From NCBI GenBank assembly GCA_027064715.1, contig JAMOPG010000203.1, forward strand, positions 1 through 33,549: a DNA stretch of 33,549 nt, written 5' to 3'. Of this stretch, positions 9,153 to 18,726 are shown one piece after another. The translations under genes and the position numbers were made by a program. The notes below the pieces were generated by a model. It ran no database searches. It saw only the letters and a list, made by a program, of their open reading frames with translations, and had not been told where the DNA came from. Each line of letters begins with the position of its first letter. Positions within the stretch are counted from its first letter, which is position 1. This stretch comes from Desulfobacterales bacterium (GTDB taxonomy: Bacteria > Desulfobacterota > Desulfovibrionia > Desulfovibrionales > Desulfothermaceae).

Positions 9153-11165
9153 ATGGAACCAAAACATTGTGAGGCGAGATGGCAAGAAGAAGAATATTAT
9201 TATCCTTCCCCTGATTTTATTGGACAGGCCAATTGCGCAGATTCTTCTGTTTATGATCGTTTCTGTTTAGACAATTTTCCAGAATGTTTCAAGGAGATGG
9301 CAGAGCTTTTGGACTGGGACAAATACTGGCATACTATATTGGATACATCTGATGCTCCATGCTGGAAGTGGTTTGTGGGGGGCAAATTAAATGCATGTTA
9401 TAATTGCGTGGACAGACACTTAAAAAAATATAGAAACAAAACAGCTATCTACTTTGTGCCTGAACCAGAAGAAGAGAGGATATTAAAGATTACCTATCAA
9501 GAATTGTGGAGAAGAGTAAATGAGATGGCAGCCCTTTTACAAGATTTTTGTGGGCTTAAGGCTGGAGATAGAGTTACTCTACATCTTCCAATGACTCCTG
9601 AATTGCCAATTACAATGCTTGCATGTGCGCGTTTAGGGGTAATACATTCACAGGTCTTTGCTGGATTCAGTGGGAAAGCATGCGCAGATAGATTAGTAGA
9701 TGCTGAGAGTGAAGTACTCATTACCATGGATGTATATTACAGGGCAGGAAGTCTTCTAGATCACAAACAAAAGGCAGATGAAGCAGTAAAAGTTGCAGAG
9801 GAGCAGGGGAAAAAGGTTAAAAAGGTTTTAATCTGGCAAAGATATCCAGGAAAATACTCATCTCCTACTCCACTTGTTGAGGGAAGAGATTTTATAGTAA
9901 ATGATCTTTTGAAAAATTACTATCACAAGGAAGTTAAACCAGTTTCCATGCCAGCGGAAGGGACTTTATTTTTGATGTATACAAGTGGTTCCACAGGTAA
10001 ACCCAAAGGGGTGCAACATTCCATAGGAGGATATCTTTCATATGTTACATGGATGTCAAAGGTAATTCAGGATATACATCCAGAGGATGTGTATTGGTGC
10101 ATGGCGGACATTGGGTGGATTACAGGACATTCTTTTGTTGTATATGGTCCTTTAGCACTTGCAGCATCCACTGTGATTTATGAAGGGACACCCACCTATC
10201 CAGATGCAGAGAGATGCTGGAGAATAGCTGAAGAACTGGGGGTAAATATCTTCCACACATCTCCCACAGCCATTAGGGCACTTAGAAAGGCAGGGGAAGA
10301 TTTGCCTTTAAAATATAATTATGAATTCAAACACATGACCACTGTTGGTGAGCCCATTGAGCCAGAGGTGTGGAGATGGTATTATAAAGTTATTGGAAAG
10401 GGTAAGGCGGTTATTGTGGATACTTGGTGGCAGACAGAAAGTGGAGGTTTTTTGTGTTCCACTGTACCTGCAATAAAACCAATGAAACCGGGAAGTGCTG
10501 GCCCAGGGGTCCCTGGTATTCATCCTGTGATTTTGGATGATGAGGGAAATGAGATACCGCCAGGATCTGGTAAAGCGGGAAATCTCTGTATCAAAAATCC
10601 ATGGCCAGGACTGATGCAAACAATTTGGAAAGACAGGGAGAGATATGTAGATACATATTATGCAAAATATTGCAAGAATCCCAAGAGCAAGGATTGGAGA
10701 GATTGGCCATACATGTCTGGTGATGCAGCAGTAATTGCAGCTGATGGATATGTACGGATTTTAGGTAGAGTTGATGATGTTATTAATGTTGCAGGACATA
10801 GGCTTGGAACAAAAGAGATTGAGTCAGCAGCTTTAACTGTTGAAGAAATAGCAGAAGCTGCAGTGGTTGCTGTATATGATGAGATCAAAGGAACAGTACC
10901 ACATCTATATGTTTCCCTAAAACCAGGATATGATCCTTCAGATGAAATAGCAAAAAAAGTCACAGATGCTGTGTGTGATATTGTGGGTAAAATAGCAAAA
11001 CCAGCAAAGGTATTTATTGTTCCTGATATGCCTAAAACAAGGTCTGGTAAGATTTTGCGCAGGATTTTGGCTGCAATATCTAATAAAAAAGAGGATCTTG
11101 GTGATATTACCACCTTGTCCAATCCTCATGTAATAGAAGAGATTAAAAGGTTGGTGCATGGATAA
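9153..11165 (+). CDS. acs: Acetyl-CoA synthetase (AMP-forming)
   Basis: 670 aa; YTSGSTGKPKGVQHS, DTWWQTESGG, C-terminal PKTRSGKILRRIL acetylation-type motif. Confidence 0.96.
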   Translation: MEPKHCEARWQEEEYYYPSPDFIGQANCADSSVYDRFCLDNFPECFKEMAELLDWDKYWHTILDTSDAPCWKWFVGGKLNACYNCVDRHLKKYRNKTAIYFVPEPEEERILKITYQELWRRVNEMAALLQDFCGLKAGDRVTLHLPMTPELPITMLACARLGVIHSQVFAGFSGKACADRLVDAESEVLITMDVYYRAGSLLDHKQKADEAVKVAEEQGKKVKKVLIWQRYPGKYSSPTPLVEGRDFIVNDLLKNYYHKEVKPVSMPAEGTLFLMYTSGSTGKPKGVQHSIGGYLSYVTWMSKVIQDIHPEDVYWCMADIGWITGHSFVVYGPLALAASTVIYEGTPTYPDAERCWRIAEELGVNIFHTSPTAIRALRKAGEDLPLKYNYEFKHMTTVGEPIEPEVWRWYYKVIGKGKAVIVDTWWQTESGGFLCSTVPAIKPMKPGSAGPGVPGIHPVILDDEGNEIPPGSGKAGNLCIKNPWPGLMQTIWKDRERYVDTYYAKYCKNPKSKDWRDWPYMSGDAAVIAADGYVRILGRVDDVINVAGHRLGTKEIESAALTVEEIAEAAVVAVYDEIKGTVPHLYVSLKPGYDPSDEIAKKVTDAVCDIVGKIAKPAKVFIVPDMPKTRSGKILRRILAAISNKKEDLGDITTLSNPHVIEEIKRLVHG

Positions 11166-11173
11166 GGTTGAAA

Positions 11174-11205
11174 AACAGAGGACAGTTATGTGGCTGTCTT
11201 CTGTT
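11174..11205 (+). promoter_or_regulatory. Intergenic hairpin between acs and the acetate transporter gene
   Basis: AACAGAGGACAG-TTATGTGG-CTGTCTTCTGTT; 12-bp stem with one G-T pair. No immediate U-tract, so possibly a processing or attenuation element. Confidence 0.45.
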
Positions 11206-11256
11206 ATAAAAGGGGGGGTAAATTTTTTTATAATCATTTAAAAAAAGGAGGGTGTT

Positions 11257-11838
11257 ATGAGTGAAGTAAAATTTAGTAATCCAGGAGCTGTGGGGTTAGG
11301 TGGTTTTGCAATGACTACCTTTCTACTTCAGTGCCATAACCTTGGGTGGGTTGGAATAACCCCGGTGTTATGGTTAGGGCTATTTTATGGAGGTGCTGCT
11401 CAACTCATTGCTGGATTTTTTGAATTTAGGGTGGGGAATAATTTTGGGTTTAGTGCATTTGTATCTTATGGGGCATTCTGGATAGCGTTGTGCTTTTTTA
11501 TAATTATGGGGACTAATCCTGAATTGGTAAAGGCCTATCCAGTATTAAAATTCACTGGTAAAGGGCTGGGATGGTTTCTCCTTGGTTGGACTATTTACAC
11601 AGCTATTTTGTTTATAGCCTCTATGAAACACAATACAGCGCTCGCCCTTACATTTTTGACATTGCTTCTCGGATTTATTGGTCTGGATTTTAAAGAACTT
11701 GCAGGGAGCCAAGCTCTGGGAACATTGGCAGCCTGGGACCTGATTGTGTGTGCGTGCTGTGCATGGTATATAATGGCCCATATAATCTTAGCTGATGTTG
11801 GTATTAATCTTCCAGTTGGAAAGCCGTGGATAAAATAA
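11257..11838 (+). CDS. Acetate uptake transporter of the AceTr (GPR1/FUN34/SatP-YaaH) family
   Basis: 193 aa, six predicted hydrophobic segments, FSNPGAVGLGGFAMTTFLLQCHNLG and FGFSAFVSYGAFWIAL motifs; follows acs. Confidence 0.9.
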   Translation: MSEVKFSNPGAVGLGGFAMTTFLLQCHNLGWVGITPVLWLGLFYGGAAQLIAGFFEFRVGNNFGFSAFVSYGAFWIALCFFIIMGTNPELVKAYPVLKFTGKGLGWFLLGWTIYTAILFIASMKHNTALALTFLTLLLGFIGLDFKELAGSQALGTLAAWDLIVCACCAWYIMAHIILADVGINLPVGKPWIK

Positions 11839-11845
11839 TAAAGGC

Positions 11846-11884
11846 AAAAAAGGTGCTAATCTTTTAAGATTAGCACCTTTTTTT
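11846..11884. terminator. Rho-independent bidirectional terminator
   Basis: AAAAAAGGTGCTAATCTT-TT-AAGATTAGCACCTTTTTTT; long stem flanked by A and T runs between convergent genes. Confidence 0.9.
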
Positions 11885-11897
11885 GGGTGAAGTTGTC

Positions 11898-12941
11898 TTA
11901 TTTGAAAAATTTTTTTATCTCTTTTGCTAACTCTTCAGGGGTTAGCTCTGAGAGTTCACTATTTAAGAGTTTTTGCAAAAAATAATCATCTGTTCTGTGG
12001 TCTCTTACCACATTTTGTCTATTTACTATCTTCATGATACATCTAAAATAATCAGGTTTTTCATAAAATGGCCCGCCGAAAAGAGAGAAATTGTAGGTGG
12101 AAATCTTTTTATGGTGAAAATAAGAAAAAAGTCTTTCAAGTCCCAAACTCAAATCCTTGAGGTCTTGTTCATCTAGCTCAGACAGATCTTTTTTATTTTG
12201 CCAGATGACGTGAATTTCGTTTCTTCCCATAGGTGAATAAGCAGATAACCACACACTTTCACCTATTTCCCATATAAATCTTTCCTTTAATTTTTTTTCA
12301 ATAGATATAAGGTCCACAAAATAGCACGAACCATTTTTCTCATAGTATTGCCTGGCTTTATCTAATAAAAGTTGGTGATAAGTGGATGGAATATAAAAGT
12401 TTACTGGTTGAAAATGGGGGTGTGGTGCGCTTGCTCCAGCTGGGAACATGTGGTTGGCATTTATAGTTGGATATTTATATCTGTTGTCATATTGAAAGGT
12501 TGCCTTTAAAAAGTCTATGGAAAGTTTCAGGCCATTAAAAATCATTGAACTAGTAATTTCCCCTATTTTTTTATAGTGTTCAGATGTTATTCGCACAACA
12601 GCATGAAACTTTGTTAAAGGAAATAGATTTGGAAACAAGATTGCATCTTTGAATTTAAGCCGACCTCCTTTGATTATATCTTCTGGGTAAGAGGGCGTTA
12701 ATTTTTCTATATTATCATCGCACAAAAAACATCTTTCTTTGCTTTTTTCTCCAATTTCATCCAGGTAATTATAATCTGTATCAGGATATAAGCTCCATTT
12801 TTTCCCAAGATAGGTATTTATGATGCTCCTTGCACCCGTTAGTGGATCTTCCCTGATTTCCAGATCAATGGTAACTTTATTGAAATTTTCCAATGGGCTG
12901 TGAAACGTGGCTGTTTCATGGTATCTTTTAAACTCAATCAT
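11898..12941 (-). CDS. GalT/HIT-superfamily nucleotidyltransferase-like protein (galactose-1-phosphate uridylyltransferase-like)
   Basis: 347 aa; CFLC Cys pair, LFPNLFPLTKFHAVVRIT, and active-site-like ASAPHPHFQPVNFYIP (HPHxQ). Confidence 0.65.
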   Translation of the reverse strand: MIEFKRYHETATFHSPLENFNKVTIDLEIREDPLTGARSIINTYLGKKWSLYPDTDYNYLDEIGEKSKERCFLCDDNIEKLTPSYPEDIIKGGRLKFKDAILFPNLFPLTKFHAVVRITSEHYKKIGEITSSMIFNGLKLSIDFLKATFQYDNRYKYPTINANHMFPAGASAPHPHFQPVNFYIPSTYHQLLLDKARQYYEKNGSCYFVDLISIEKKLKERFIWEIGESVWLSAYSPMGRNEIHVIWQNKKDLSELDEQDLKDLSLGLERLFSYFHHKKISTYNFSLFGGPFYEKPDYFRCIMKIVNRQNVVRDHRTDDYFLQKLLNSELSELTPEELAKEIKKFFK

Positions 12942-13100
12942 CAGATGCCTCCCTTAAAGATTTTAATTTCTGAGAATGTGCTTTAGATGTTATTTTTTGT
13001 CCTATTTTTCAGACAAATAAACATCTTGAGTTTGATATATTTATTTTGTATTGTAATTTTCTCTTTTTTTCAATAACTTTTTTAAGATGAGGGGAGATGT

Positions 13101-13892
13101 ATGGATAAAAAACACATAATTTTACTTATGGATATTGGTAATACAAATACCAAGGTGGGTATAGCATTTGATGATAAAATTGTTGCCACCTATGTATTGC
13201 CAACCACTTTGAAAGAAACTGCAGACACCTTTGGTTTTAAGATAGTTGCAATGTGTAGGAATTTGAAGATTCAGGTTAGTGAAATTGATCTATGGATGGT
13301 CTGTTCAGTAGTTCCTCCCCTTAATTTAATTATTAAAGAAGCTGGAGAGAAGTATTCCAATTGTAAAGTGATATTTGTACCTGAGGATTTTGCTCTACCT
13401 TTAGAAAATAAATATGCAAACCCATCCGAAGTTGGTTCAGATAGGCTGGTTACAGCCTATGCTGCAAGAGAGCTCTATTCCACACCAGGTCTTATTGTGA
13501 TAGACTTTGGAACAGCTACTACCTTGGAGTGCGTCCAGGATAATTCATATTTAGGTGGGCTTATATGTCCAGGTATTTTTTCTTCTTTGCAGGCCTTAAG
13601 TGTGAAGACTGCAAAACTTCCAAAAATTAGCTTAGAAATGGATAATAGGAAGATGCAAATAGGTAATTCGACAATAACAAGCATGACACATGGTTTTATA
13701 TTTGGTTTTGCAAAGATGGTAGATGGTCTTTGTGAGGAGCTTAAGAAGTTTTTAAAAGGAGAGATCACTATAGTGGCAACAGGTGGTTTTGCCCCTAAAA
13801 TTAAGCCTGTATCAAGATTGATAAATGAGATAAGACCTGATCTTTTGCTTAGAGGACTACTTTTTGCCTCAAAAAATTATTTGGACAAATAA
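13101..13892 (+). CDS. coaX: Type III pantothenate kinase
   Basis: 263 aa; LLMDIGNTNTKVGIAFD, VGSDRLVTAYAA, IVIDFGTATTLECV, GGLICPGI. Confidence 0.94.
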   Translation: MDKKHIILLMDIGNTNTKVGIAFDDKIVATYVLPTTLKETADTFGFKIVAMCRNLKIQVSEIDLWMVCSVVPPLNLIIKEAGEKYSNCKVIFVPEDFALPLENKYANPSEVGSDRLVTAYAARELYSTPGLIVIDFGTATTLECVQDNSYLGGLICPGIFSSLQALSVKTAKLPKISLEMDNRKMQIGNSTITSMTHGFIFGFAKMVDGLCEELKKFLKGEITIVATGGFAPKIKPVSRLINEIRPDLLLRGLLFASKNYLDK

Positions 13893-13900
13893 AACTTTAA

Positions 13901-13920
13901 GGGCAGGATATTTCCTGCCC
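13901..13920. terminator. Hairpin between convergent coaX and eno
   Basis: GGGCAGGA-TATT-TCCTGCCC perfect 8-bp stem located between the two stop codons; U-tract weak. Confidence 0.6.
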
Positions 13921-13928
13921 ACTTATTG

Positions 13929-15206
13929 TTATTTCCAATAATAGTGCGCTCCTTTGCCAAGTTCCATCTCTATCTCAAGGAGTCTATTGTATTTTGCTAT
14001 CCTTTCACTTCTAGACACTGAGCCTGTCTTGATCTGACCTCCATCCATGGCAACAGAAAAATCAGCAATAAAATCATCTTCTGTCTCACCAGATCTGTGG
14101 GAGATCATAAATCTCCAGCCAGCGTCTTTACACATACGGATTGCCTCAATGGTTTCTGTTACAGTACCTATTTGATTTAGTTTTATGAGAACAGAATTTG
14201 CTGTATTTTCTTCAATACCCTTTTTGATATACTTGGTATTTGTAACAAATATGTCATCACCAACAATCTGGATTTTATCTCCAAGTAACTTAGTAATTTT
14301 TGTAAATCCTTCCCAATCTTGTTCTCCCAAGGGATCTTCCCATGAGATTACTGGATATTTTTCAGTCCACTCTTTGCACATATCAATTATCTCATCACTG
14401 GTCTTTTTCCCGCCACCAGACCATTTTAGATCATAAGTTCCAGGTTCCTCTCCTACAAAAGATGATGCTGCAGAATCAAAGGCAAGGGCAATATCTTTTC
14501 CTGGCTCATATCCAGCCTTTTTAATTGCCTCTAATATGAGTTCAACAGCCTCTTCGTTACTTTTAAGATTGGGAGCAAATCCACCTTCATCTCCTACAGA
14601 TGTTGCAAGGTTTTTTTGTTTCAGGATCTTTTTTAAAGAATGAAAGGTCTCTGAGCCATATCTAATGGCCTCAGCAAATGTTGGGGCACCAATGGGCGCA
14701 ATCATAAATTCTTGTATATCCACGCTATTGTCAGCATGTGCTCCACCATTTAAGATATTCATAAAAGGAACAGGGAGCCTCCTTGCTGTGGTTCCACCTA
14801 AATATTTATACAAAGGTAGTCCACACGATTTGGCTGCTGCCCTGCAAACAGCCATGGAAACACCCAGTATGGCATTTGCACCAAGTTTTGACTTATTTTC
14901 AGTGCCATCCAGCTCAAGCATAATTTGATCTATCTTTATCTGCTCAGTGGGGTCCATTCCAATGAGCTTAGGAGTAATTACCTCATTTACATTTTTTACA
15001 GCCTTAAGAACACCTTTTCCCAAATAACGATTTTTGTCTCCATCTCTTAGCTCAAGGGCCTCATTTTCGCCTGTGCTTGCTCCAGATGGCACAGATGCAG
15101 ATACATATATTCCAGATTCAAGACCAACAAATACTCTCACAGTTGGATTACCCCTTGAATCTAGTATCTCCATCGCCTTGATTGTGGATATTTTGTCCTT
15201 CATCAC
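13929..15206 (-). CDS. eno: Enolase
   Basis: 425 aa; [65 protein letters not shown]. Confidence 0.98.
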   Translation of the reverse strand: MMKDKISTIKAMEILDSRGNPTVRVFVGLESGIYVSASVPSGASTGENEALELRDGDKNRYLGKGVLKAVKNVNEVITPKLIGMDPTEQIKIDQIMLELDGTENKSKLGANAILGVSMAVCRAAAKSCGLPLYKYLGGTTARRLPVPFMNILNGGAHADNSVDIQEFMIAPIGAPTFAEAIRYGSETFHSLKKILKQKNLATSVGDEGGFAPNLKSNEEAVELILEAIKKAGYEPGKDIALAFDSAASSFVGEEPGTYDLKWSGGGKKTSDEIIDMCKEWTEKYPVISWEDPLGEQDWEGFTKITKLLGDKIQIVGDDIFVTNTKYIKKGIEENTANSVLIKLNQIGTVTETIEAIRMCKDAGWRFMISHRSGETEDDFIADFSVAMDGGQIKTGSVSRSERIAKYNRLLEIEMELGKGAHYYWK

Positions 15207-15371
15207 TTTATCCTCCTTTGATTTTAAATAAAATCTTTATATGTCAGATAAAATAGATTTTCCAGTTTTTTATGTCAATTTTTTGCGCACATAAAAATAA
15301 TCTCTTGTTTGACAGCACTCAATATACTTTATACAAAACAAGTTCTATATAAATGTGTTGAGGATCGCTTT

Positions 15372-15980
15372 ATGTTTACCAAAGAATTGGAAATCATTAA
15401 TCGTCATTCTGAGGTTGGTGCCCAGGTCAGGACCCTCTTTTTTAAGGAAAATGCAAAGCTTATTATTGATATCGCAGGATATATTGCAGCATCTTTAGTC
15501 AAAGGTGGAAAGGTACTTATTTGTGGAAATGGCGGCTCAGCAGCAGATGCCCAGCATATGGCAGCGGAATTAGTTGGGAGATTTAGATTAGAAAGACCCC
15601 CATTGCCAGCAATAGCATTGACAACTGATACATCCATACTTACTTCCATAAGTAATGATTACCACTTTAGAGAAGTATTTGCAAGACAGGTCAAGGCACT
15701 GGGCAAAGAAGGAGATGTGTTGATTTCAATTACCACATCTGGAAAGAGCAGAAACATCATATCTGCGATTAAGATTGCAAAGGAAAAGAAATTATTGACA
15801 GTGTGTTTAACTGGACAAAAGGGAATATCGTTATCAGACTTATGTGATTACACTTTAGTAGTTCCTTCAGATGATACACCTGTTATTCAAGAAGTACATA
15901 TAAGTGCCATACATTTGATATGTGAGCTTGTAGATGTTTTTTTGTTTGATGAAGTGAAAAAATTAGAATTATATATGTAA
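15372..15980 (+). CDS. gmhA: Sedoheptulose-7-phosphate isomerase / SIS-domain phosphoheptose isomerase
   Basis: ICGNGGSAADAQHMAAELVGRFRLERPPLPAIALTTDTSILTSISNDY; in-frame ATG at 15372 preferred over the track start at 15309. Confidence 0.92.
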   Translation: MFTKELEIINRHSEVGAQVRTLFFKENAKLIIDIAGYIAASLVKGGKVLICGNGGSAADAQHMAAELVGRFRLERPPLPAIALTTDTSILTSISNDYHFREVFARQVKALGKEGDVLISITTSGKSRNIISAIKIAKEKKLLTVCLTGQKGISLSDLCDYTLVVPSDDTPVIQEVHISAIHLICELVDVFLFDEVKKLELYM

Positions 15981-15992
15981 GGAGGGAAAGTT

Positions 15993-16229
15993 ATGCCAAT
16001 TTATGAATTTATTTGTGAGGATTGTAATAACAAATTTGAGGAACTAGTATTTGGTAATCCAGATAGTGTTAAATGCCCAAAATGCAATGGTGAAAATACC
16101 AAAAAATTAATGTCTGTGTGCAGAAAAAAGATATCTGGAAATGGCTCATCTTTTGAAGGTCAATCTTCATCATCAGGTGGTGGTTGTGCAGGATGTAGTG
16201 GTGGTAGTTGTGCAACCTGTGGTAGATAA
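15993..16229 (+). CDS. FmdB-type zinc ribbon protein
   Basis: 78 aa; MPIYEFICEDCNNKFEELV...CPKC, Gly/Ser/Cys-rich tail. Confidence 0.88.
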   Translation: MPIYEFICEDCNNKFEELVFGNPDSVKCPKCNGENTKKLMSVCRKKISGNGSSFEGQSSSSGGGCAGCSGGSCATCGR

Positions 16230-16264
16230 CTCACATTTTTGAGATATTTTTATACGGTGGAATC

Positions 16265-17194
16265 ATGAATAAATTGAGGATAGCAACCAGGGGAAGTAAA
16301 TTGGCACTTTGGCAGGCCTATTTTATAGGAGATAAGATAAAAGAAAAATATCCTGAGATAGATATAGAATACAAAATAATTAAGACATCAGGAGATAAGA
16401 TATTGGATGTGCCTCTTGCCAAGATAGGTGGTAAGGGGCTCTTTGTTAAAGAGATTGAAGAGGCCTTAATTCGGGGAGATGCTGATATTGCTGTTCATTC
16501 TATGAAGGATGTCCCTTCTATATTACCTGATAAATTGGAAGTGGGGATTATTACAGAGAGGGAAGAACCTGTAGATGTCTTTTTATCAGAAACATATAAA
16601 GATATCCATGAACTCCCTGAAGGTGCAAAAATTGGCACAAGTAGTTTAAGAAGGCAGGCACAGATAAAGCGTATTAGGCAAGATTTAAAGATTGAGGTGT
16701 TAAGGGGAAATTTAGATACCAGATTAAATAAGTTAAAAAAAGGAATGTATGATGCTATAGTGGTTGCCAAGGCGGGTCTAAAGCGTTTGGGCCTGTCTGC
16801 CCAATATTCATGGGAACTTATTCCTCCTAAATTTATTCCAGCAGTGGGGCAGGGTGCACTGGGTATTGAATACAGAAAGGATAGAGAAGATATAAAAGAT
16901 CTTATTTCATTTTTAGATCATTTTGAGACAAAGGTCTGCGTGATAGCTGAAAGGTCCTTTCTTTTTAAGCTGGAAGGTGGATGTCAGGTCCCAATAGGTG
17001 CATATGCTTTTGTTAAAGATAATCACATTGTGCTCACTGGATTTGTCTCTGATTTAGATGGAAAAAAGTTTATTTTAAGGGAAAAAATGGGAAAGTTAAG
17101 TGATGCAAAAAATATAGGATTAGATCTTGCACAAGAAATATTAGATCTGGGGGGAAGACAGATATTAGAGGAAGTTTATAATGAAACAAAATAG
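16265..17194 (+). CDS. hemC: Hydroxymethylbilane synthase (porphobilinogen deaminase)
   Basis: 309 aa; LRIATRGSKLALWQA, KDVPSILP, GTSSLRRQAQIKRIRQDL, LRGNLDTRLNKL, EGGCQVPIGAYA. Confidence 0.97.
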   Translation: MNKLRIATRGSKLALWQAYFIGDKIKEKYPEIDIEYKIIKTSGDKILDVPLAKIGGKGLFVKEIEEALIRGDADIAVHSMKDVPSILPDKLEVGIITEREEPVDVFLSETYKDIHELPEGAKIGTSSLRRQAQIKRIRQDLKIEVLRGNLDTRLNKLKKGMYDAIVVAKAGLKRLGLSAQYSWELIPPKFIPAVGQGALGIEYRKDREDIKDLISFLDHFETKVCVIAERSFLFKLEGGCQVPIGAYAFVKDNHIVLTGFVSDLDGKKFILREKMGKLSDAKNIGLDLAQEILDLGGRQILEEVYNETK

Positions 17195-17206
17195 GTGGGA
17201 GAAAAA

Positions 17207-18712
17207 ATGTTAAAAAGAATAATTTTATTCGTTGTATATATTCTATTTTTTAATAGTATACTTCTTTATGGAGGTGATGATAATTTTATGAAGCAGGTAA
17301 TGGAAAAAGTACATACATTTAAATTAGAAAATGGCATGCAATTTGTTGTGATGCAACGGGAAAAGACACCAGTTGTGAGTTTTGTTACATTTGTAAAAGT
17401 GGGAAGCGTTGATGAAGATATTGGACATACTGGTATAGCGCATATTTTTGAGCATATGGCATTTAAAGGTACAAAGGATATAGGGACAAAGGATTGGAAA
17501 AAAGAGAAGGTGGTATTGGAAGAATTAGATAATGTTTACAGAAAATATATAAGATGTGTAAATGAAGATAAATCAAGTGATAGATGCAAGTTGTTAAAGA
17601 ATAAATTTAACAGATTATTGGAACAGGCAGATTCTTATGTTATACCAAATGAATTTTCAAAGATTATAGAAAAAAATGGGGGAGAAGATTTAAATGCAGC
17701 CACTTCTACAGATTATACAATATATTATTGTTCCTTTCCATCAAATAAGGTGGAGCTCTGGTTTTCCCTTGAGTCTGATAGGCTAAAAAATCCTGTTTTT
17801 AGAGAATTTTATACAGAAAAAGAGGTGATTAGGGAAGAACGAAGGATGAGGATAGATACATCCCCAATGGGCAAATTGATAGAGGGTTTTAGGTCAATAG
17901 CATTTTCCGCACATCCATATTCTCACCCAACCATTGGCTGGGATTCTGACATTATAAATACAACTATTAAAGATGTGGAAGAGTTTTATAAAAAATATTA
18001 TGTGCCTCAAAATATTACCATTGCAATAGTAGGAGATGTGGACATTGAAGAGATTAAAAAATTTGCTCAAATATACTTTGGTTCCATTGAAAAAGGAGAT
18101 GAACCTCCAATTGTTTATACAAAGGAGCCAAAACAAAATGCCAAAAAAGGGATAACCATTTTTGGTAATGCGCAGCCAATATATGTTCGTGGATATCATG
18201 TCCCAGGATATGGGGATAAGGATTATGTTGTATTAAGGGTGCTTGAAGATATCCTGAGTGAAGGAAGAAGCTCAAGGCTATATTCACACCTTGTGCTTGA
18301 GAAAAAGCTGGCCCTTTCAGTTTCTGCTTTTTATGGATTTCCTGGGGAGAGATATCCTTGTTTGTTTGGTGTGCTCGCTATTCCAAATATGGGGGTTAGT
18401 GTTGATAAATTGTCAAAGGCAATTGATGATGAACTAAATGATATATTAAAAAATGGAGTAAAAAAAGATGAGATCCAAAGGGCTTATACCTTAGAGAAGG
18501 CAGAACTTGTGAGACAAATGGAATCAAATCTAGGAATGGCCAGAGAATTGGCATATGCCCAGGCAATTTATGGAGATTGGAAAAACATATTTTTTATTGT
18601 GGAAGAATTTAAGAATGTGAGTTCTAATGATATTCAACACGTTATAAGGAAATATTTTAAGCAAGATAATATGGTTGAGGGAAAATTAATTCCAACTAAT
18701 AACAAAAATTAA
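17207..18712 (+). CDS. Zinc-dependent M16 family peptidase, catalytic-type subunit, with signal peptide
   Basis: HIFEHMAFKGT contains HxxEH; typical M16 fold segments. Track start is GTG at 17195; ATG at 17207 gives a clean signal peptide. Confidence 0.92.
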   Translation: MLKRIILFVVYILFFNSILLYGGDDNFMKQVMEKVHTFKLENGMQFVVMQREKTPVVSFVTFVKVGSVDEDIGHTGIAHIFEHMAFKGTKDIGTKDWKKEKVVLEELDNVYRKYIRCVNEDKSSDRCKLLKNKFNRLLEQADSYVIPNEFSKIIEKNGGEDLNAATSTDYTIYYCSFPSNKVELWFSLESDRLKNPVFREFYTEKEVIREERRMRIDTSPMGKLIEGFRSIAFSAHPYSHPTIGWDSDIINTTIKDVEEFYKKYYVPQNITIAIVGDVDIEEIKKFAQIYFGSIEKGDEPPIVYTKEPKQNAKKGITIFGNAQPIYVRGYHVPGYGDKDYVVLRVLEDILSEGRSSRLYSHLVLEKKLALSVSAFYGFPGERYPCLFGVLAIPNMGVSVDKLSKAIDDELNDILKNGVKKDEIQRAYTLEKAELVRQMESNLGMARELAYAQAIYGDWKNIFFIVEEFKNVSSNDIQHVIRKYFKQDNMVEGKLIPTNNKN

Positions 18713-18726
18713 AAAAGGTAAAGAAA

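Noticed and set aside
10658-11122. 154-aa minus-strand ORF inside acs
   Set aside because: Shadow ORF antisense to acs; no domain-like sequence.
15309-15371. N-terminal extension of gmhA in the track
   Set aside because: ATG at 15372 begins a standard GmhA N-terminus; upstream residues look like promoter sequence.
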